64,000 bases of DNA from Gelidibacter gilvus (GCF_004115975.1 NZ_SDDZ01000012.1:42865-106864); one strand, 5' to 3'. Numbered from the stretch's first letter, positions 36,645 to 47,216 are shown. Translations and numbers: made by a program. The notes: a model not told the origin generated them from the letters alone.

Positions 36645-38747
36645 ATGAACACCAACCTTCAAACACCCATAGATTATCTCAAAGGAGTCGGTCCAAATCG
36701 CGCAAGTTTGCTCCGTAGCGAACTTGGCATTCACACCTATCAAGACCTGATCAACCTTTTCCCCAACCGCTATATTGACAAAACGCAATACTATAAAATC
36801 AACCAATTACAGCGCAACAGTGCTGATGTTCAGATAACCGGTGAGATCACAAACTTAAAAGAAGCTGGAGAAGGACGCGGCAAACGCTTGGTCGCTACCT
36901 TTAAAGACGACACTGGCATTATAGAACTCGTGTGGTTTAGAGGCCATAAATGGATTAGGGACAGCATCAAATTCGGGAAAACTTATGTCATTTTCGGGAA
37001 AATCAATTGGTTTAATGGTGTTTTTAGTATGCCACATCCTGAAATGGAACTGCTAGAAGAGCACGAAAAAAACTTACGCTCTGCCATGCAGCCCATTTAT
37101 CCGTCCACCGAAAAACTGGCAAATAAAGGCATTTCCAATCGTGTTTTGAATAAAATCATGCAACAATTATTTTTGGAAACGAAGGGGCGATTTGAAGAAA
37201 CACTTTCTGAAAACTTACTTTCCGATCTCAAATTAATTTCAAAGAGCAAAGCACTTTTCAACATTCATTTTCCTGAAAATCAAGAGCTATTATCGCTTGC
37301 ACAATTCCGACTTAAATTTGAAGAATTATTTTATATTCAGCTGCAATTGATCATCAAAAATCTGATCCATAAATCGAAAATAAAGGGCTATAATTTTGAA
37401 CATGTCGGACACTATTTCAACACCTTTTACCAGGAGCATTTACCCTTCGATTTAACCAATGCCCAAAAACGAGTTTTGAGAGAAATCAGGGCCGATTTGG
37501 GAAGCAATGCACAAATGAATCGCTTATTGCAAGGCGATGTAGGTTCCGGAAAGACCATAGTTGCGCTCATGTCAATGTTAATGGCACTTGACAACGATTT
37601 TCAAGCGTGCTTAATGGCGCCGACTGAAATTTTGTCAGTCCAACACTATCATGGATTAGTTGAGCTATGTAATGAATTGAACATCAGAATGGAACTACTC
37701 ACAGGTTCAACTAAAACTTCACAAAGACGAAAAATTCACGAAGCGCTCGAAAATGGCGATTTGGACATCCTAATCGGCACCCATGCACTACTCGAAGATA
37801 AGGTGAAATTCAAAAATTTGGGACTTGCAGTCATTGATGAACAGCATCGTTTTGGAGTTGCACAACGCAGTAAATTATGGCATAAAAACACCTCGCCGCC
37901 CCACATTTTAATCATGACCGCAACACCAATTCCGAGAACTTTGGCGATGTCGGTTTATGGCGATTTGGATGTGTCCGTAATTGACGAATTACCACCCGGA
38001 AGAAAGAACATCAAAACGGTACATCGCTACGATAAAAATCGGTTGAAAGTTTTCAGATTTATCCGTGATGAGATCGCAAAGGGCAGACAAATTTATATAG
38101 TTTATCCGTTAATTCAAGAAAGCGAAACCATGGATTATAAAGATTTGATGGATGGTTACGAAAGTATCGTTAGGGAATTTCCATTGCCCGATTATCAAAT
38201 CTCTATTGTCCACGGAAAAATGAAACCTGCCGATAAGGATTTTGAGATGCAACGTTTTGTTAAAGGTGAAACCCAAATCATGGTGGCCACAACAGTTATT
38301 GAGGTGGGCGTTAATGTTCCTAACGCCTCTGTTATGATCATTGAGAGTGCAGAACGCTTCGGATTATCTCAATTGCATCAATTAAGAGGCCGTGTAGGTC
38401 GTGGCGCAGAACAAAGTTATTGCATCTTGATGACCAGTCACAAACTCAGTGAAGACAGCAAAACCAGGCTACAAACGATGGTTAGCACCAATGACGGATT
38501 TGAAATAGCAGAAGTAGATTTGCGACTTCGTGGTCCTGGCGATTTGATGGGCACCCAGCAAAGTGGTGTCTTGAACCTCAAAATCGCCGATGTTATTAAA
38601 GACAAGGACATTCTACAACTTGCGCGCCATTACGCGAAAATAATTTTAAAGACGGACCCATCACTATCCCTTCCAGAACATAAAGTACTGCGCTATACTT
38701 ATGGACAGCTCACGAAGTATAAGAATATTTGGAATTATATTTCTTAA
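36645..38747 (+). CDS. recG: ATP-dependent DNA helicase RecG
   Basis: A 700-residue branch-migration helicase that regresses stalled forks and processes Holliday junctions. It has the N-terminal wedge/OB domain (TPIDYLKGVGPNRASLL, then EITNLKEAGEGRG), Walker A GDVGSGKT with Lys303, DEQHRFG (motif II), TATPIPRTLA (III), and the C-terminal helicase half with QLRGRVGRG (VI) and the RecG-specific RLRGPGDLMGTQQSG. The frame extends 40 codons upstream, but these lack family similarity and contain the promoter, so ATG 36645 is chosen. The stop codon abuts a heptad array. Confidence 0.95.
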   Translation: MNTNLQTPIDYLKGVGPNRASLLRSELGIHTYQDLINLFPNRYIDKTQYYKINQLQRNSADVQITGEITNLKEAGEGRGKRLVATFKDDTGIIELVWFRGHKWIRDSIKFGKTYVIFGKINWFNGVFSMPHPEMELLEEHEKNLRSAMQPIYPSTEKLANKGISNRVLNKIMQQLFLETKGRFEETLSENLLSDLKLISKSKALFNIHFPENQELLSLAQFRLKFEELFYIQLQLIIKNLIHKSKIKGYNFEHVGHYFNTFYQEHLPFDLTNAQKRVLREIRADLGSNAQMNRLLQGDVGSGKTIVALMSMLMALDNDFQACLMAPTEILSVQHYHGLVELCNELNIRMELLTGSTKTSQRRKIHEALENGDLDILIGTHALLEDKVKFKNLGLAVIDEQHRFGVAQRSKLWHKNTSPPHILIMTATPIPRTLAMSVYGDLDVSVIDELPPGRKNIKTVHRYDKNRLKVFRFIRDEIAKGRQIYIVYPLIQESETMDYKDLMDGYESIVREFPLPDYQISIVHGKMKPADKDFEMQRFVKGETQIMVATTVIEVGVNVPNASVMIIESAERFGLSQLHQLRGRVGRGAEQSYCILMTSHKLSEDSKTRLQTMVSTNDGFEIAEVDLRLRGPGDLMGTQQSGVLNLKIADVIKDKDILQLARHYAKIILKTDPSLSLPEHKVLRYTYGQLTKYKNIWNYIS

Positions 38748-38787
38748 GTTTTCAGTTGGCAGTCTTCAGCTGGCAGTCTTCAACAGA
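38746..38787. repeat. heptad-phased array after recG
   Basis: In-phase 7-mers AAGTTTT, CAGTTGG, CAGTCTT, CAGCTGG, CAGTCTT, CAACAGA begin at the recG stop codon. Confidence 0.7.
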
Positions 38788-38959
38788 TACAGCGGCAGAA
38801 TAATGATCTTCAATGGTTTTTCTGTCCAAAACTAGGACTTCGTACCACATTTTTCATAAATTTGAGTGAAATGCATTGAATTTCATACCTGTCTGACCGT
38901 TCAGACGGGTTTTAATTTAAAACTAAATTATCACTGTAACAATTCGTAAACTAAATGAA

Positions 38960-40081
38960 ATGAGAAAATTCTACTTTTTTATACCAATCACTATGGCAAT
39001 GTTAATGCTTAGCTGCAAGGACACCAAACAAACACCACTGCAAATGGTTACATTGGACACCAGTCCATTAGATACTTATTTCTCTAACAATATGCCAGCT
39101 GATGAACCGGGTGGTGCCATTTTAATCATGAAGGGCGACAGCATTATTTTCAGTAAGGGATATGGGCTTGCCGATCTAGAACTCAACACTAAGATCGATG
39201 CCAACACCCTATTCAACATTGGTTCCATTTCAAAAACTTTTGTTGCCAATGCCATTTTGATGCTACAGGCTGAAGGTAAACTTTCGGTTGAAGACAATAT
39301 GGCGCTATACTTCCCTGATTTCAAAAATAAAGCAATTGCTGAGAAAGTGAAAATCAAACATTTAATTACGCACACTTCAGGTTTACAGGACACTAGGGAA
39401 ACCAAAACGGACTCCCTATTTTACTTGACTGCCAAAGATGTCGAGAACTGGTATCCGACAACCCAGGCAGAAGATTTGAATTTTGAACCTGGTACACGCT
39501 ACGACTATTCCAACCCTGCTTACAATGCCTTGGCTCTGATTATTGAAGAGGTGAGCGGAATGAAATGGCAAAAATACGTTAAGAATCACATTTTTAAGCC
39601 GTCTGGCATGAAGACAAGCACCATTACAGATGGTCCACACCCTGAGACTGGTGTTTCCCACGGCTACATAAAAGACAACGGAAACTGGCTTGAAAAAGAC
39701 TATGGCGAGGAACCTACATTTGCAGCAGCTGGCAATGGCGGCGTCTGGAGTTCAGTAAATGAATTGGCGAAATACGAATTGGCATTACAAGCGCACAAAT
39801 TTATTTCAGATGCTATTTTAGAAGATTCAAGAACCATAAAACCATGGCCAAATTGGCAAGACACTACGCCCCCATTTATAGGTTGGTCTTGGTTTATTGA
39901 CCAAACAACAGATGGTTTCAAAACGGTAGGGCATACTGGAAGCCAAGGTGGTTTCTTATGTAATTATGTCACGGTGCCCGAAAAAGGGATCACATTCATT
40001 ATTCTTTGCAATACACCTAGGAATGTGGATGGATTTACAGATTTTATCACGGAATGGCTGATCAAAAATAGCTGGCTTTAA
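38960..40081 (+). CDS. serine hydrolase lipoprotein (class C beta-lactamase fold)
   Basis: A 373-residue lipoprotein (lipobox LMLSC, Cys19). It has the class C/DD-peptidase triad: Ser89-x-x-Lys92 in GSISK, Tyr183-x-Asn185 in YSN, and His325-Thr-Gly in GHTGSQGG (HTG replacing KTG). HTG and the lack of class C loop features favour an esterase or peptide hydrolase rather than a true AmpC beta-lactamase. It sits 70 bp before a second serine hydrolase of another class, with the same polarity. Confidence 0.9.
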   Translation: MRKFYFFIPITMAMLMLSCKDTKQTPLQMVTLDTSPLDTYFSNNMPADEPGGAILIMKGDSIIFSKGYGLADLELNTKIDANTLFNIGSISKTFVANAILMLQAEGKLSVEDNMALYFPDFKNKAIAEKVKIKHLITHTSGLQDTRETKTDSLFYLTAKDVENWYPTTQAEDLNFEPGTRYDYSNPAYNALALIIEEVSGMKWQKYVKNHIFKPSGMKTSTITDGPHPETGVSHGYIKDNGNWLEKDYGEEPTFAAAGNGGVWSSVNELAKYELALQAHKFISDAILEDSRTIKPWPNWQDTTPPFIGWSWFIDQTTDGFKTVGHTGSQGGFLCNYVTVPEKGITFIILCNTPRNVDGFTDFITEWLIKNSWL

Positions 40082-40151
40082 ACTCAGCATATCAACATAA
40101 GTATTACAACCCACACCTCTCATAATTGAATAAAAAAACCAATCAAAAATC

Positions 40152-41060
40152 ATGAAATCCTTGAAAACCATTTTTGCCCTGACGCTCGTTTCGTTATTAC
40201 TTTTAGGTTCTTCCTGTCAAGAAAAAATGTCTAAAAAAGAAACTTTAGAAAAAACTATCCAAGCTCAAATTGATTCCATAGATGGCACTGTGGCTGTGGC
40301 ATTTTACAGCTTATACCAACCTAAAGATAGTTTGTTAATCAATGTTGATGAAAAATTTCATGCGGCCAGTACTATGAAAGTTCCCGTAATGATCGAATTA
40401 TTTAAACAAGCCTCAGAAGGAAAATTAAATCTGAAGGATTCGATTTTATTGAAAAATGAATTCAAAAGCATTGTGGACGGCAGCCTGTACAGCATGGATA
40501 TCAACGATGATAGCGACGATATTATCTACAGTCAAATCGGCACAAAAGTAGCAATCAGCGATTTGATGCACAGCATGATAACTGTCAGCAGCAATTTGGC
40601 GACCAACATCCTCATTGAACTGGTTGATGCCCAAAAAGTAACTGCAACCATGCGGAGTTTGGGCGCAAAAAACATTGATGTTTTGAGAGGTGTAGAAGAC
40701 CAAAAAGCGTATGATAAAGGCTTGAGCAATGCTACCACTGCTAAAGATTTGATGATTATTATGGAAGCCATTGCCACTCATACTGCCGGTAAACAACAAG
40801 ATTGCGACGCGATGATTACTATTTTAAAAGATCAACAACACAAGGATGTCATCCCTGTCTATTTACCAAAAGAGGTTGAAGTGGCGCACAAAACTGGTTC
40901 TATAACTGGTGTACACCACGATGCGGGAATTATCTATTTACCTAATGGTCGTGCTTATATATTGGTTTTACTTTCCAAAAACCTAAAAGATTTTGACAAA
41001 GGAACCGACCAATTGGCTAAACTATCCAAAACAGTTTATGATTATGTCATTAGCAATTAG
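40152..41060 (+). CDS. class A beta-lactamase-like serine hydrolase lipoprotein
   Basis: A 302-residue lipoprotein (lipobox LLGSSC, Cys24). It has Ser73-Thr-Met-Lys76 (SxxK), an S-S-N in place of the SDN loop, and Lys247-Thr-Gly (KTG). The omega-loop region reads LRGVEDQKAY: a Glu is present but the usual N170 and the RxE spacing are not conserved. The fold is that of class A beta-lactamases, but beta-lactam hydrolysis cannot be assumed. It forms a likely operon with the upstream class C-type gene. Confidence 0.85.
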   Translation: MKSLKTIFALTLVSLLLLGSSCQEKMSKKETLEKTIQAQIDSIDGTVAVAFYSLYQPKDSLLINVDEKFHAASTMKVPVMIELFKQASEGKLNLKDSILLKNEFKSIVDGSLYSMDINDDSDDIIYSQIGTKVAISDLMHSMITVSSNLATNILIELVDAQKVTATMRSLGAKNIDVLRGVEDQKAYDKGLSNATTAKDLMIIMEAIATHTAGKQQDCDAMITILKDQQHKDVIPVYLPKEVEVAHKTGSITGVHHDAGIIYLPNGRAYILVLLSKNLKDFDKGTDQLAKLSKTVYDYVISN

Positions 41061-41259
41061 AGGAATTTCTACTGATAGTTGACTAAAAATCAACTTAACT
41101 ATTTCAGATAAAAGTAGGATCGTTGTGTTTTACTGATTGAAACGACGTGCATTCTTAACCAAATCCGGTTGCCTACTTGTTTGCTGCTCTTTTACTACAT
41201 CTGGAAATATGACTATCTTCGAAGCCTATTTCGGAAATTTAATCTTTCACTGATATCAC

Positions 41260-41841
41260 ATGTTACACTTAAAATTAGAAACAGATCCGCGATGGGTAGC
41301 CATTGCTGAAGACAATATAGAAGCAATATTGACGGACCACGCGTGGTGTGAACAAAAAGCGGCTACTAATGCCATAACCATCATTACTTTAAATCCGCAA
41401 TATGAAGATTTGGTGACGGACCTATTGGAACTCGCCAAAGAGGAAATGGAACACTTTCAAATGGTGCACGAAATCATTAAGAAGAGAGGCTACACCTTAG
41501 GAAGGGAACGAAAAGACTGTTACGTCAACAAGCTCTACAAATTCATGAACAAAGGCGGTAGCCAATTGCAGAGCATGGTTGACCGATTGTTGTTTTCGGC
41601 TATGATTGAAGCAAGAAGTTGCGAACGCTTTAAAATGTTGTCACAACATGTTGAAGACCCAGAACTTTCAAAGTTTTATTATGATTTAATGGTTAGTGAA
41701 GCGGGACACTACACGCTTTTCATCACTTATGCGCGAAAATATGGTAAAGACATTGATGTTGATAAACGTTGGAAAGAACTCGTGGATTTTGAAGGCGAAT
41801 TGATCAAAGAATACGGTAAAAGTGAAAGCATTCACGGATAG
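41260..41841 (+). CDS. miaE: tRNA-(ms2io6A)-hydroxylase
   Basis: A 193-residue ferritin-like diiron monooxygenase that hydroxylates the isopentenyl group of ms2i6A37 in tRNA. Diiron ligands are visible in the two helix pairs: Glu31 in WCEQKA, Glu61/Glu64-His65 in EEMEHF, IEARSCERF and SEAGHYTLF. Length and N-terminus (MLHLKLETDPRWV) match the family. Its stop codon overlaps the first heptad of the downstream array. Confidence 0.93.
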   Translation: MLHLKLETDPRWVAIAEDNIEAILTDHAWCEQKAATNAITIITLNPQYEDLVTDLLELAKEEMEHFQMVHEIIKKRGYTLGRERKDCYVNKLYKFMNKGGSQLQSMVDRLLFSAMIEARSCERFKMLSQHVEDPELSKFYYDLMVSEAGHYTLFITYARKYGKDIDVDKRWKELVDFEGELIKEYGKSESIHG

Positions 41842-41917
41842 TTGGGAGCTGCAAGCTTGTAGCAGGAAGCATGAAGTTGGAAGTTCAAAGTATTAGGGTA
41901 AATGAGAAATCGAGGTG
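41841..41917. repeat. heptad-phased degenerate array after miaE
   Basis: Words GTTGGGA, GCTGCAA, GCTTGTA, GCAGGAA, GCATGAA, GTTGGAA, GTTCAAA, GTATTAG and GGTAAAT are all in phase, each starting with G. The array begins within the miaE stop codon. Confidence 0.7.
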
Positions 41918-42028
41918 TAAATTTTTAAAAATAACTGATGGTGTATTAAATTTAAAAAACTACCTTAGATGTTCGCTTGCCATGTAGTTTAGACTGTTTT
42001 AAAATTGATTTTTAAAAACAATGGTCTT

Positions 42029-43036
42029 ATGAAAAATATACTTTTTTTCTTAATTGCATTCTTTGGCTTTATTTCTTGTACTACCGAAGATGCCGCTGTC
42101 ATTCCGCCTGATGAAGACCTTTCTCTAATCTATTATTACGATCGTAAGGATAGTGGAAATCTACAAGTTTATTCTTACGACGGTGTTCAAGAAACTAATT
42201 TGATCAATGACAACTCCTACGATTACTGGTGGATTAAGGTACATCCTGATAAAACGAAATTCTTATGCTATCGCTCTCCAAAAAACGCAGGTTTTAACTC
42301 TTATGAGGTTTGTGAATTAATGGTTTTTGATATTGATGGCAAAAATGGTCGCGTCATTGTACCCCTCCATTCTTATGGATGGGAAATTCAAGCACATGCA
42401 AAATGGTCTCCAGATGGCACAAAAATATTGGCGAGTGCCAAGTGCCCAGATCCTTCCATCAACGATATGGTATCACGTGGGAGATTAGTAGTCTTCAATG
42501 CCGACGGTAGTAATCCTTTCATTGTGTCCAAATTCAAGCATGACGCAACAGATCCTGCCTGGTCGCCTGACGGACGTCAAGTAACTTATGTAGGCCCTTC
42601 GGATTTAACTGACCCCACAAATCCGGAAAAAGCTGAAATCTATCAAGCAACACTCAACTATTCTACAATGGCATTGGAGAATCCCATTAGATTAACCTAT
42701 GACGACCTCTATTGTTATGACCCAGCGTGGTCGCCTGACGGCAAGTGGATTGCATATAGTAAAGGTGCTTTTCTCAATCTGCTTTGGCCTGTAAACCATG
42801 ATATTTATAAATGCAAACCTGATGGCTCACAAGATGTGTTGGTATTACACGATGGCAAGTTAAATGGTGTCCCCACTTGGACCCCAAACGGCAAACGCTT
42901 GATTTTCCATGTGCTTGGATTGGACGGACCGCCACCATTTAGCCTCTACAGTTGCAGCGCCAATGGCGATGATAAAAAACTTATTTTAAGCACTACTGGC
43001 ATTTATAGAACGACGCCATCGGCAATAGAAAAATGA
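42029..43036 (+). CDS. TolB-like beta-propeller (PD40) lipoprotein
   Basis: A 335-residue lipoprotein: signal MKNILFFLIAFFGFISC (Cys17), then WD40-like PD40 blades (WSPDGTKI, WSPDGRQV, WSPDGKWI, WTPNGKRL) forming a TolB-type propeller. A TTG-initiated frame is 8 codons longer, but the lipoprotein signal requires ATG 42029. It may bind a surface partner. It is convergent with the thioredoxin-like gene at 43105. Confidence 0.85.
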   Translation: MKNILFFLIAFFGFISCTTEDAAVIPPDEDLSLIYYYDRKDSGNLQVYSYDGVQETNLINDNSYDYWWIKVHPDKTKFLCYRSPKNAGFNSYEVCELMVFDIDGKNGRVIVPLHSYGWEIQAHAKWSPDGTKILASAKCPDPSINDMVSRGRLVVFNADGSNPFIVSKFKHDATDPAWSPDGRQVTYVGPSDLTDPTNPEKAEIYQATLNYSTMALENPIRLTYDDLYCYDPAWSPDGKWIAYSKGAFLNLLWPVNHDIYKCKPDGSQDVLVLHDGKLNGVPTWTPNGKRLIFHVLGLDGPPPFSLYSCSANGDDKKLILSTTGIYRTTPSAIEK

Positions 43037-43104
43037 AGGGTTTTTAAAAACAACCTTAATTATAAAAAATTAGCGCAGTAGGAACGTTTTATTTAGGCAC
43101 GGAT

Positions 43105-44316
43105 TTACTCCTCCAGAAGTTCTTCCACAAAGGTTCTGAATTCATTTTTAAACTCCACATACTTTGCTCCAGTTGCCGGTCCATTAAAACCTGTATGGAT
43201 TTTTCGGACTTTTCCTGTTTTATCAATAAAAATAGTAGTTGGATAAGAGACCACTTGCTTCAACATGGGCAATTTCTTCTGAGCTTCAACCTTATCTGAG
43301 GTTCCAGATTGCGCCAACAAAACAGGATAGTCCAATCCTAATCTATTCTTTAAGCGTTTTATACCCTCAAATGCCAGCGAATCGGTTTTGGCGTTTTCAA
43401 AAGCAAGCGCCACAAATTCGATAGCCTTATCAGAGTTAAGCTTAAAGTATTCAGAGAAAAAAACACTTTCGTCCAAACAGTTGGGACACCAAGTTCCCAT
43501 AAGCTGCACCACAACAACTTTATTCTGAAATTGGGCATCTGCTAAAGAAATCGTTTGCCCTTCTTCATTTGGAAAACTGAATTCAAAATGCGCATCTTCA
43601 TTTTGCAGAGTGGTGAGCAAATTGGCATCGGAGAGTTCAAAATGTTCATTTCGTTGGCCTTCAAACGCGGCACTCCATTTATTTCCAGAATAAAAAACAC
43701 CGTTGAGCGTACTGTCTTTCACCGTTGCGACAAACAGAAACGCATGGGAACCATCAAAAGCCGACAGTTGCAATTCATCAACATTCATAACGCCTTCCAA
43801 ATACCTGTAATCGCCTGCCTCGGTTCTGAACGTGCCTGTCACCTTCTTGCCGTTTTGCTGAAAGACCCCTTTAGCTTGGTAAACTGACTGATCAGAATCT
43901 GGATTAAATGCGACTTCCCAATTGCCCGAAATATCAACCGCCGGCACTTCTTTGGTCTCAAATCGTTCTTTGGAGTTATATATCGCTTTAAACGGTAAGT
44001 CCAAAGCCATATCTGTGTTGGTAAAACGACCGACCATGCCTTCTTTCGTTAATTTCAAAGCAAAATAACCTTCAAAAACAGGCATTTTAATAAAGATAGA
44101 ATCGTTCTTATAGGTGATATCATCCACTAAGATGACTTCCTCGGCGTTAAAAATCTTCAAACTTTTATCTGCCATCACTTCAAAAGTAAATGGCAATGTT
44201 TTATTCTCATTAACCTTTAGCTCACCCAGCCAATAGCCATGTCGCATTTTTTCTGAATTATCCTTATTACAAGAAAATAGCGTGAAAACAGATAAAAGTA
44301 TAAGCAAAAACTTCAT
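43105..44316 (-). CDS. TlpA-like thioredoxin-domain lipoprotein
   Basis: A 403-residue periplasmic disulfide reductase lipoprotein (Cys16 in TLFSC). The N-terminal ~230 residues are a beta-rich DUF4369-like domain; the C-terminal thioredoxin fold (about 245-403) has the redox motif Cys277-Pro-Asn-Cys280 in GTWCPNC and the cis-Pro loop VSYPTTIFID. It probably reduces periplasmic or c-type cytochrome thiols. Divergent from pheT. Confidence 0.9.
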   Translation of the reverse strand: MKFLLILLSVFTLFSCNKDNSEKMRHGYWLGELKVNENKTLPFTFEVMADKSLKIFNAEEVILVDDITYKNDSIFIKMPVFEGYFALKLTKEGMVGRFTNTDMALDLPFKAIYNSKERFETKEVPAVDISGNWEVAFNPDSDQSVYQAKGVFQQNGKKVTGTFRTEAGDYRYLEGVMNVDELQLSAFDGSHAFLFVATVKDSTLNGVFYSGNKWSAAFEGQRNEHFELSDANLLTTLQNEDAHFEFSFPNEEGQTISLADAQFQNKVVVVQLMGTWCPNCLDESVFFSEYFKLNSDKAIEFVALAFENAKTDSLAFEGIKRLKNRLGLDYPVLLAQSGTSDKVEAQKKLPMLKQVVSYPTTIFIDKTGKVRKIHTGFNGPATGAKYVEFKNEFRTFVEELLEE

Positions 44317-44519
44317 AATGTATTTGGGGATTTTAATTGAGGGTTAAAATAAAGCTAAAAATCGTACAAAATAAAATTATTTACCATTTCTATAACTACA
44401 TACTATTATTATCTTTACGCCGAATTTGAAAACAAGACGGAACATTGGGTTGCATGTAGATTATCTCAATCTCAAAAAAAGGAATACGAAACATCACCCT
44501 GTAGCATAACACTTAAAAA

Positions 44520-46946
44520 ATGAAGATTTCCTATAATTGGTTAAAGCAATTTGTAAATATTGATTGGACTCCTGAGCAAACAGGCGAACTCCTTACTGAT
44601 CTGGGCCTTGAAGTTGAAGGCATACAACAATTTCAATCCATTAAAGGTGGCTTGGAGGGCATTGTGGTAGGCGAAGTGCTCACCTGTGTGCAACACCCCA
44701 ACGCCGACCGTTTAAAAGTGACCACGGTAAACATTGGTTCAGGCGCACCTTTACAAATTGTCTGTGGCGCACCCAACGTAGCTGCCGGCCAAAAAGTACC
44801 TGTTGCTACTATAGGAACAACGCTATATACTGCAGAAGCAGAAGCTTGGACCATTAAAAAAGGCAAGATAAGAGGTGAGGAAAGTCATGGAATGATATGT
44901 TCAGAAGATGAAATAGGTCTTGGTACTTCTCACGAAGGGATTTTGGTATTTGACAATGACCTGACCGTTGGCACTTTAGTTGCTGAAATTTATGAAGTTG
45001 AAAATGATCAGGTTTTTGAAATTGGGCTGACTCCAAACAGAGCCGATGCCATGAGCCATTTTGGAACTGCGCGCGACCTCAAAGCTGGGCTGATGCAGAA
45101 AAACATGCACGTGGAATTGATTACACCATCCGTAAGTGCTTTTAGAATTGATCAAGGGACTTTAAAAATTGATGTTCAAGTGATCAACAAAGAGTTGGCG
45201 CCTCGTTATTGTGGGGTCACAATTTCCGATTTAAAAGTTGGCACCTCGCCTACTTGGTTACAAAACAGGCTTAAAGCGATTGGAATCACACCAAAAAACA
45301 ATGTTGTTGACGTCACCAATTACGTTCTTCATGAACTCGGACAGCCTTTGCACGCCTTTGACGCGAATAAAATTGAAGGCAATAAAGTGATTGTGAAAAC
45401 ACTGCCAAAAGGAACAAAATTCAAAACCTTAGATGGTATTGATCGCGAATTGCACGAAGAAGATCTTATGATTTGTGATGCCATAAAACCGATGTGTATT
45501 GCAGGTGTTTTTGGTGGAGAAAATTCAGGGGTTACAGAACACACCACGAGTATTTTCTTGGAAAGTGCCTATTTCAATCCCATAAGTGTTAGGAAATCTG
45601 CCAAAAGACACAGTTTAAATACAGATGCCTCCTTTAGATTTGAACGCGGTATTGATCCTAATATCACAGAATACGCTTTAAAACGTGCTGCTTTATTGAT
45701 TCAAGAAGTTGCGGGAGGTTATGTTACCAATAATCTTGTGGACATCTATCCTAAACGAATTGAGGACTCTCCAGTGCATTTTAGTTTTGCCAATGCCGAA
45801 AAACTAATCGGTGAAGAAATCCCAAAGGACATTATCAAACGGATCCTTATGTCTTTAGATATCAAGGTCAATAACGTTACTGAAACTGGCTTGGGCCTAA
45901 TGGTACCTGCCTATAGAAACGATGTGGTGCGTGAAGCCGATGTCATTGAGGAAATCTTACGAGTCTATGGCTACAACAATATCAATTTTACCGAGAAATT
46001 AAATGCCTCCATCTCTCCGACCTCTCGTTTTGAAGATTTTAAACTTCAGAATGTGACGGGCAACCAATTGGTAGCACAAGGGTTTTATGAGATTTTATCA
46101 AATTCACTGACCACACCTTCTTATGTCAAATTAAGTGCCGATTTAAAAGAAGAACACAATGTGGTGATGCTAAACCCCTTGAGTATCGATTTAAGTGTGA
46201 TGCGCCAAAGTTTATTGTTTTCAGGACTGGAAGCCATCAATCGGAACATCAACAGAAGACGTTCGGATTTAAAACTGTTTGAATTTGGCAAAACCTACCA
46301 TAGCTATGGTGATAAGTACAATGAAAACAAACATTTAGCACTATTTGTGACTGGAAACAAGGATGCCGAACGCTGGAACACCCATCAACAACCAAGTAAT
46401 TTCTTTTACTTAAAAGGAATCATCACCGCCGTTTTAGAGCGCTTGGGACTTAACGGAATTAAGGGGTCTCCTATTGAAAACGACGTTTTTAGTGAAGGTA
46501 TCAGTTTGCGAATTGGAAAAAAGATCTTAGTCGATTTTGGATTGGTCAATAAAAAAATAATGAAACATTTTGACATTTCGCAAGATGTATTGTTTGCTGA
46601 TTTTAATTGGGACAATGTGATTGATTTGGTCAAACACACCAGTGTCAACTTCAAGGAACTCCCTAAATATCCATCAACAAGACGTGATTTTGCACTCTTG
46701 ATAGATGATAATGTGACTTTTGAAGCCATTGACGCCATCGCCAATCAAACCGAGAAGCGTTTGCTCAAAAATGTCGATTTGTTTGATGTCTATCAAGGTG
46801 AAAAACTTCCAAAAGGAAAAAAGAGTTACGCGGTAAGTTTTAAATTCCAAGACGAGCACAGCACACTCACAGATAAGCAAGTAGATAAGATCATGCAAAA
46901 ACTGCAATCCAATTTTGAAGCGCAACTTGGAGCGGAATTGAGATAG
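44520..46946 (+). CDS. pheT: phenylalanine-tRNA ligase subunit beta
   Basis: The 808-residue beta subunit of (alpha-beta)2 PheRS, full length. It has the tRNA-binding N-domain (VVGEVLTCVQHPNADRLKV), B3/4 editing domain (VTNYVLHELGQPLHAFD), B5 domain, the catalytic-like core and the C-terminal FDX-ACB anticodon-binding domain (FKELPKYPSTRRDFALLID). A TATCTTTA box (44410-44417) lies about 100 bp upstream. The 270-bp gap to tpx shows no gene or clear hairpin. Confidence 0.97.
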   Translation: MKISYNWLKQFVNIDWTPEQTGELLTDLGLEVEGIQQFQSIKGGLEGIVVGEVLTCVQHPNADRLKVTTVNIGSGAPLQIVCGAPNVAAGQKVPVATIGTTLYTAEAEAWTIKKGKIRGEESHGMICSEDEIGLGTSHEGILVFDNDLTVGTLVAEIYEVENDQVFEIGLTPNRADAMSHFGTARDLKAGLMQKNMHVELITPSVSAFRIDQGTLKIDVQVINKELAPRYCGVTISDLKVGTSPTWLQNRLKAIGITPKNNVVDVTNYVLHELGQPLHAFDANKIEGNKVIVKTLPKGTKFKTLDGIDRELHEEDLMICDAIKPMCIAGVFGGENSGVTEHTTSIFLESAYFNPISVRKSAKRHSLNTDASFRFERGIDPNITEYALKRAALLIQEVAGGYVTNNLVDIYPKRIEDSPVHFSFANAEKLIGEEIPKDIIKRILMSLDIKVNNVTETGLGLMVPAYRNDVVREADVIEEILRVYGYNNINFTEKLNASISPTSRFEDFKLQNVTGNQLVAQGFYEILSNSLTTPSYVKLSADLKEEHNVVMLNPLSIDLSVMRQSLLFSGLEAINRNINRRRSDLKLFEFGKTYHSYGDKYNENKHLALFVTGNKDAERWNTHQQPSNFFYLKGIITAVLERLGLNGIKGSPIENDVFSEGISLRIGKKILVDFGLVNKKIMKHFDISQDVLFADFNWDNVIDLVKHTSVNFKELPKYPSTRRDFALLIDDNVTFEAIDAIANQTEKRLLKNVDLFDVYQGEKLPKGKKSYAVSFKFQDEHSTLTDKQVDKIMQKLQSNFEAQLGAELR

Positions 46947-47216
46947 GATTTTAAAAATCACAAAACCAAGTTCAGGTATCAATTATTCGTTTTTAATCAA
47001 GCTTTTCGTTATATTCAATGCGAGCTTTTTGACTGTGAATTAAAAAATACGTTTTTGAGCTGATTCATGAGTGAAAACTCAGAGTCAAGTTTTTGCAAAA
47101 ACAACTTGAAAACATGAATTTTATTAACAGAACATTCAAAAATATTATGTTTTAATTAGTAGACAAAGCTTTAAATAATCCTTAATTTTAATATTTCACA
47201 ATAAACACAAGATACT

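Noticed and set aside
40152..41060. Confident antibiotic-resistance call (class A beta-lactamase)
   Set aside because: SxxK and KTG are present, but the SDN loop reads SSN and the omega-loop lacks N170, so resistance cannot be claimed from sequence alone.
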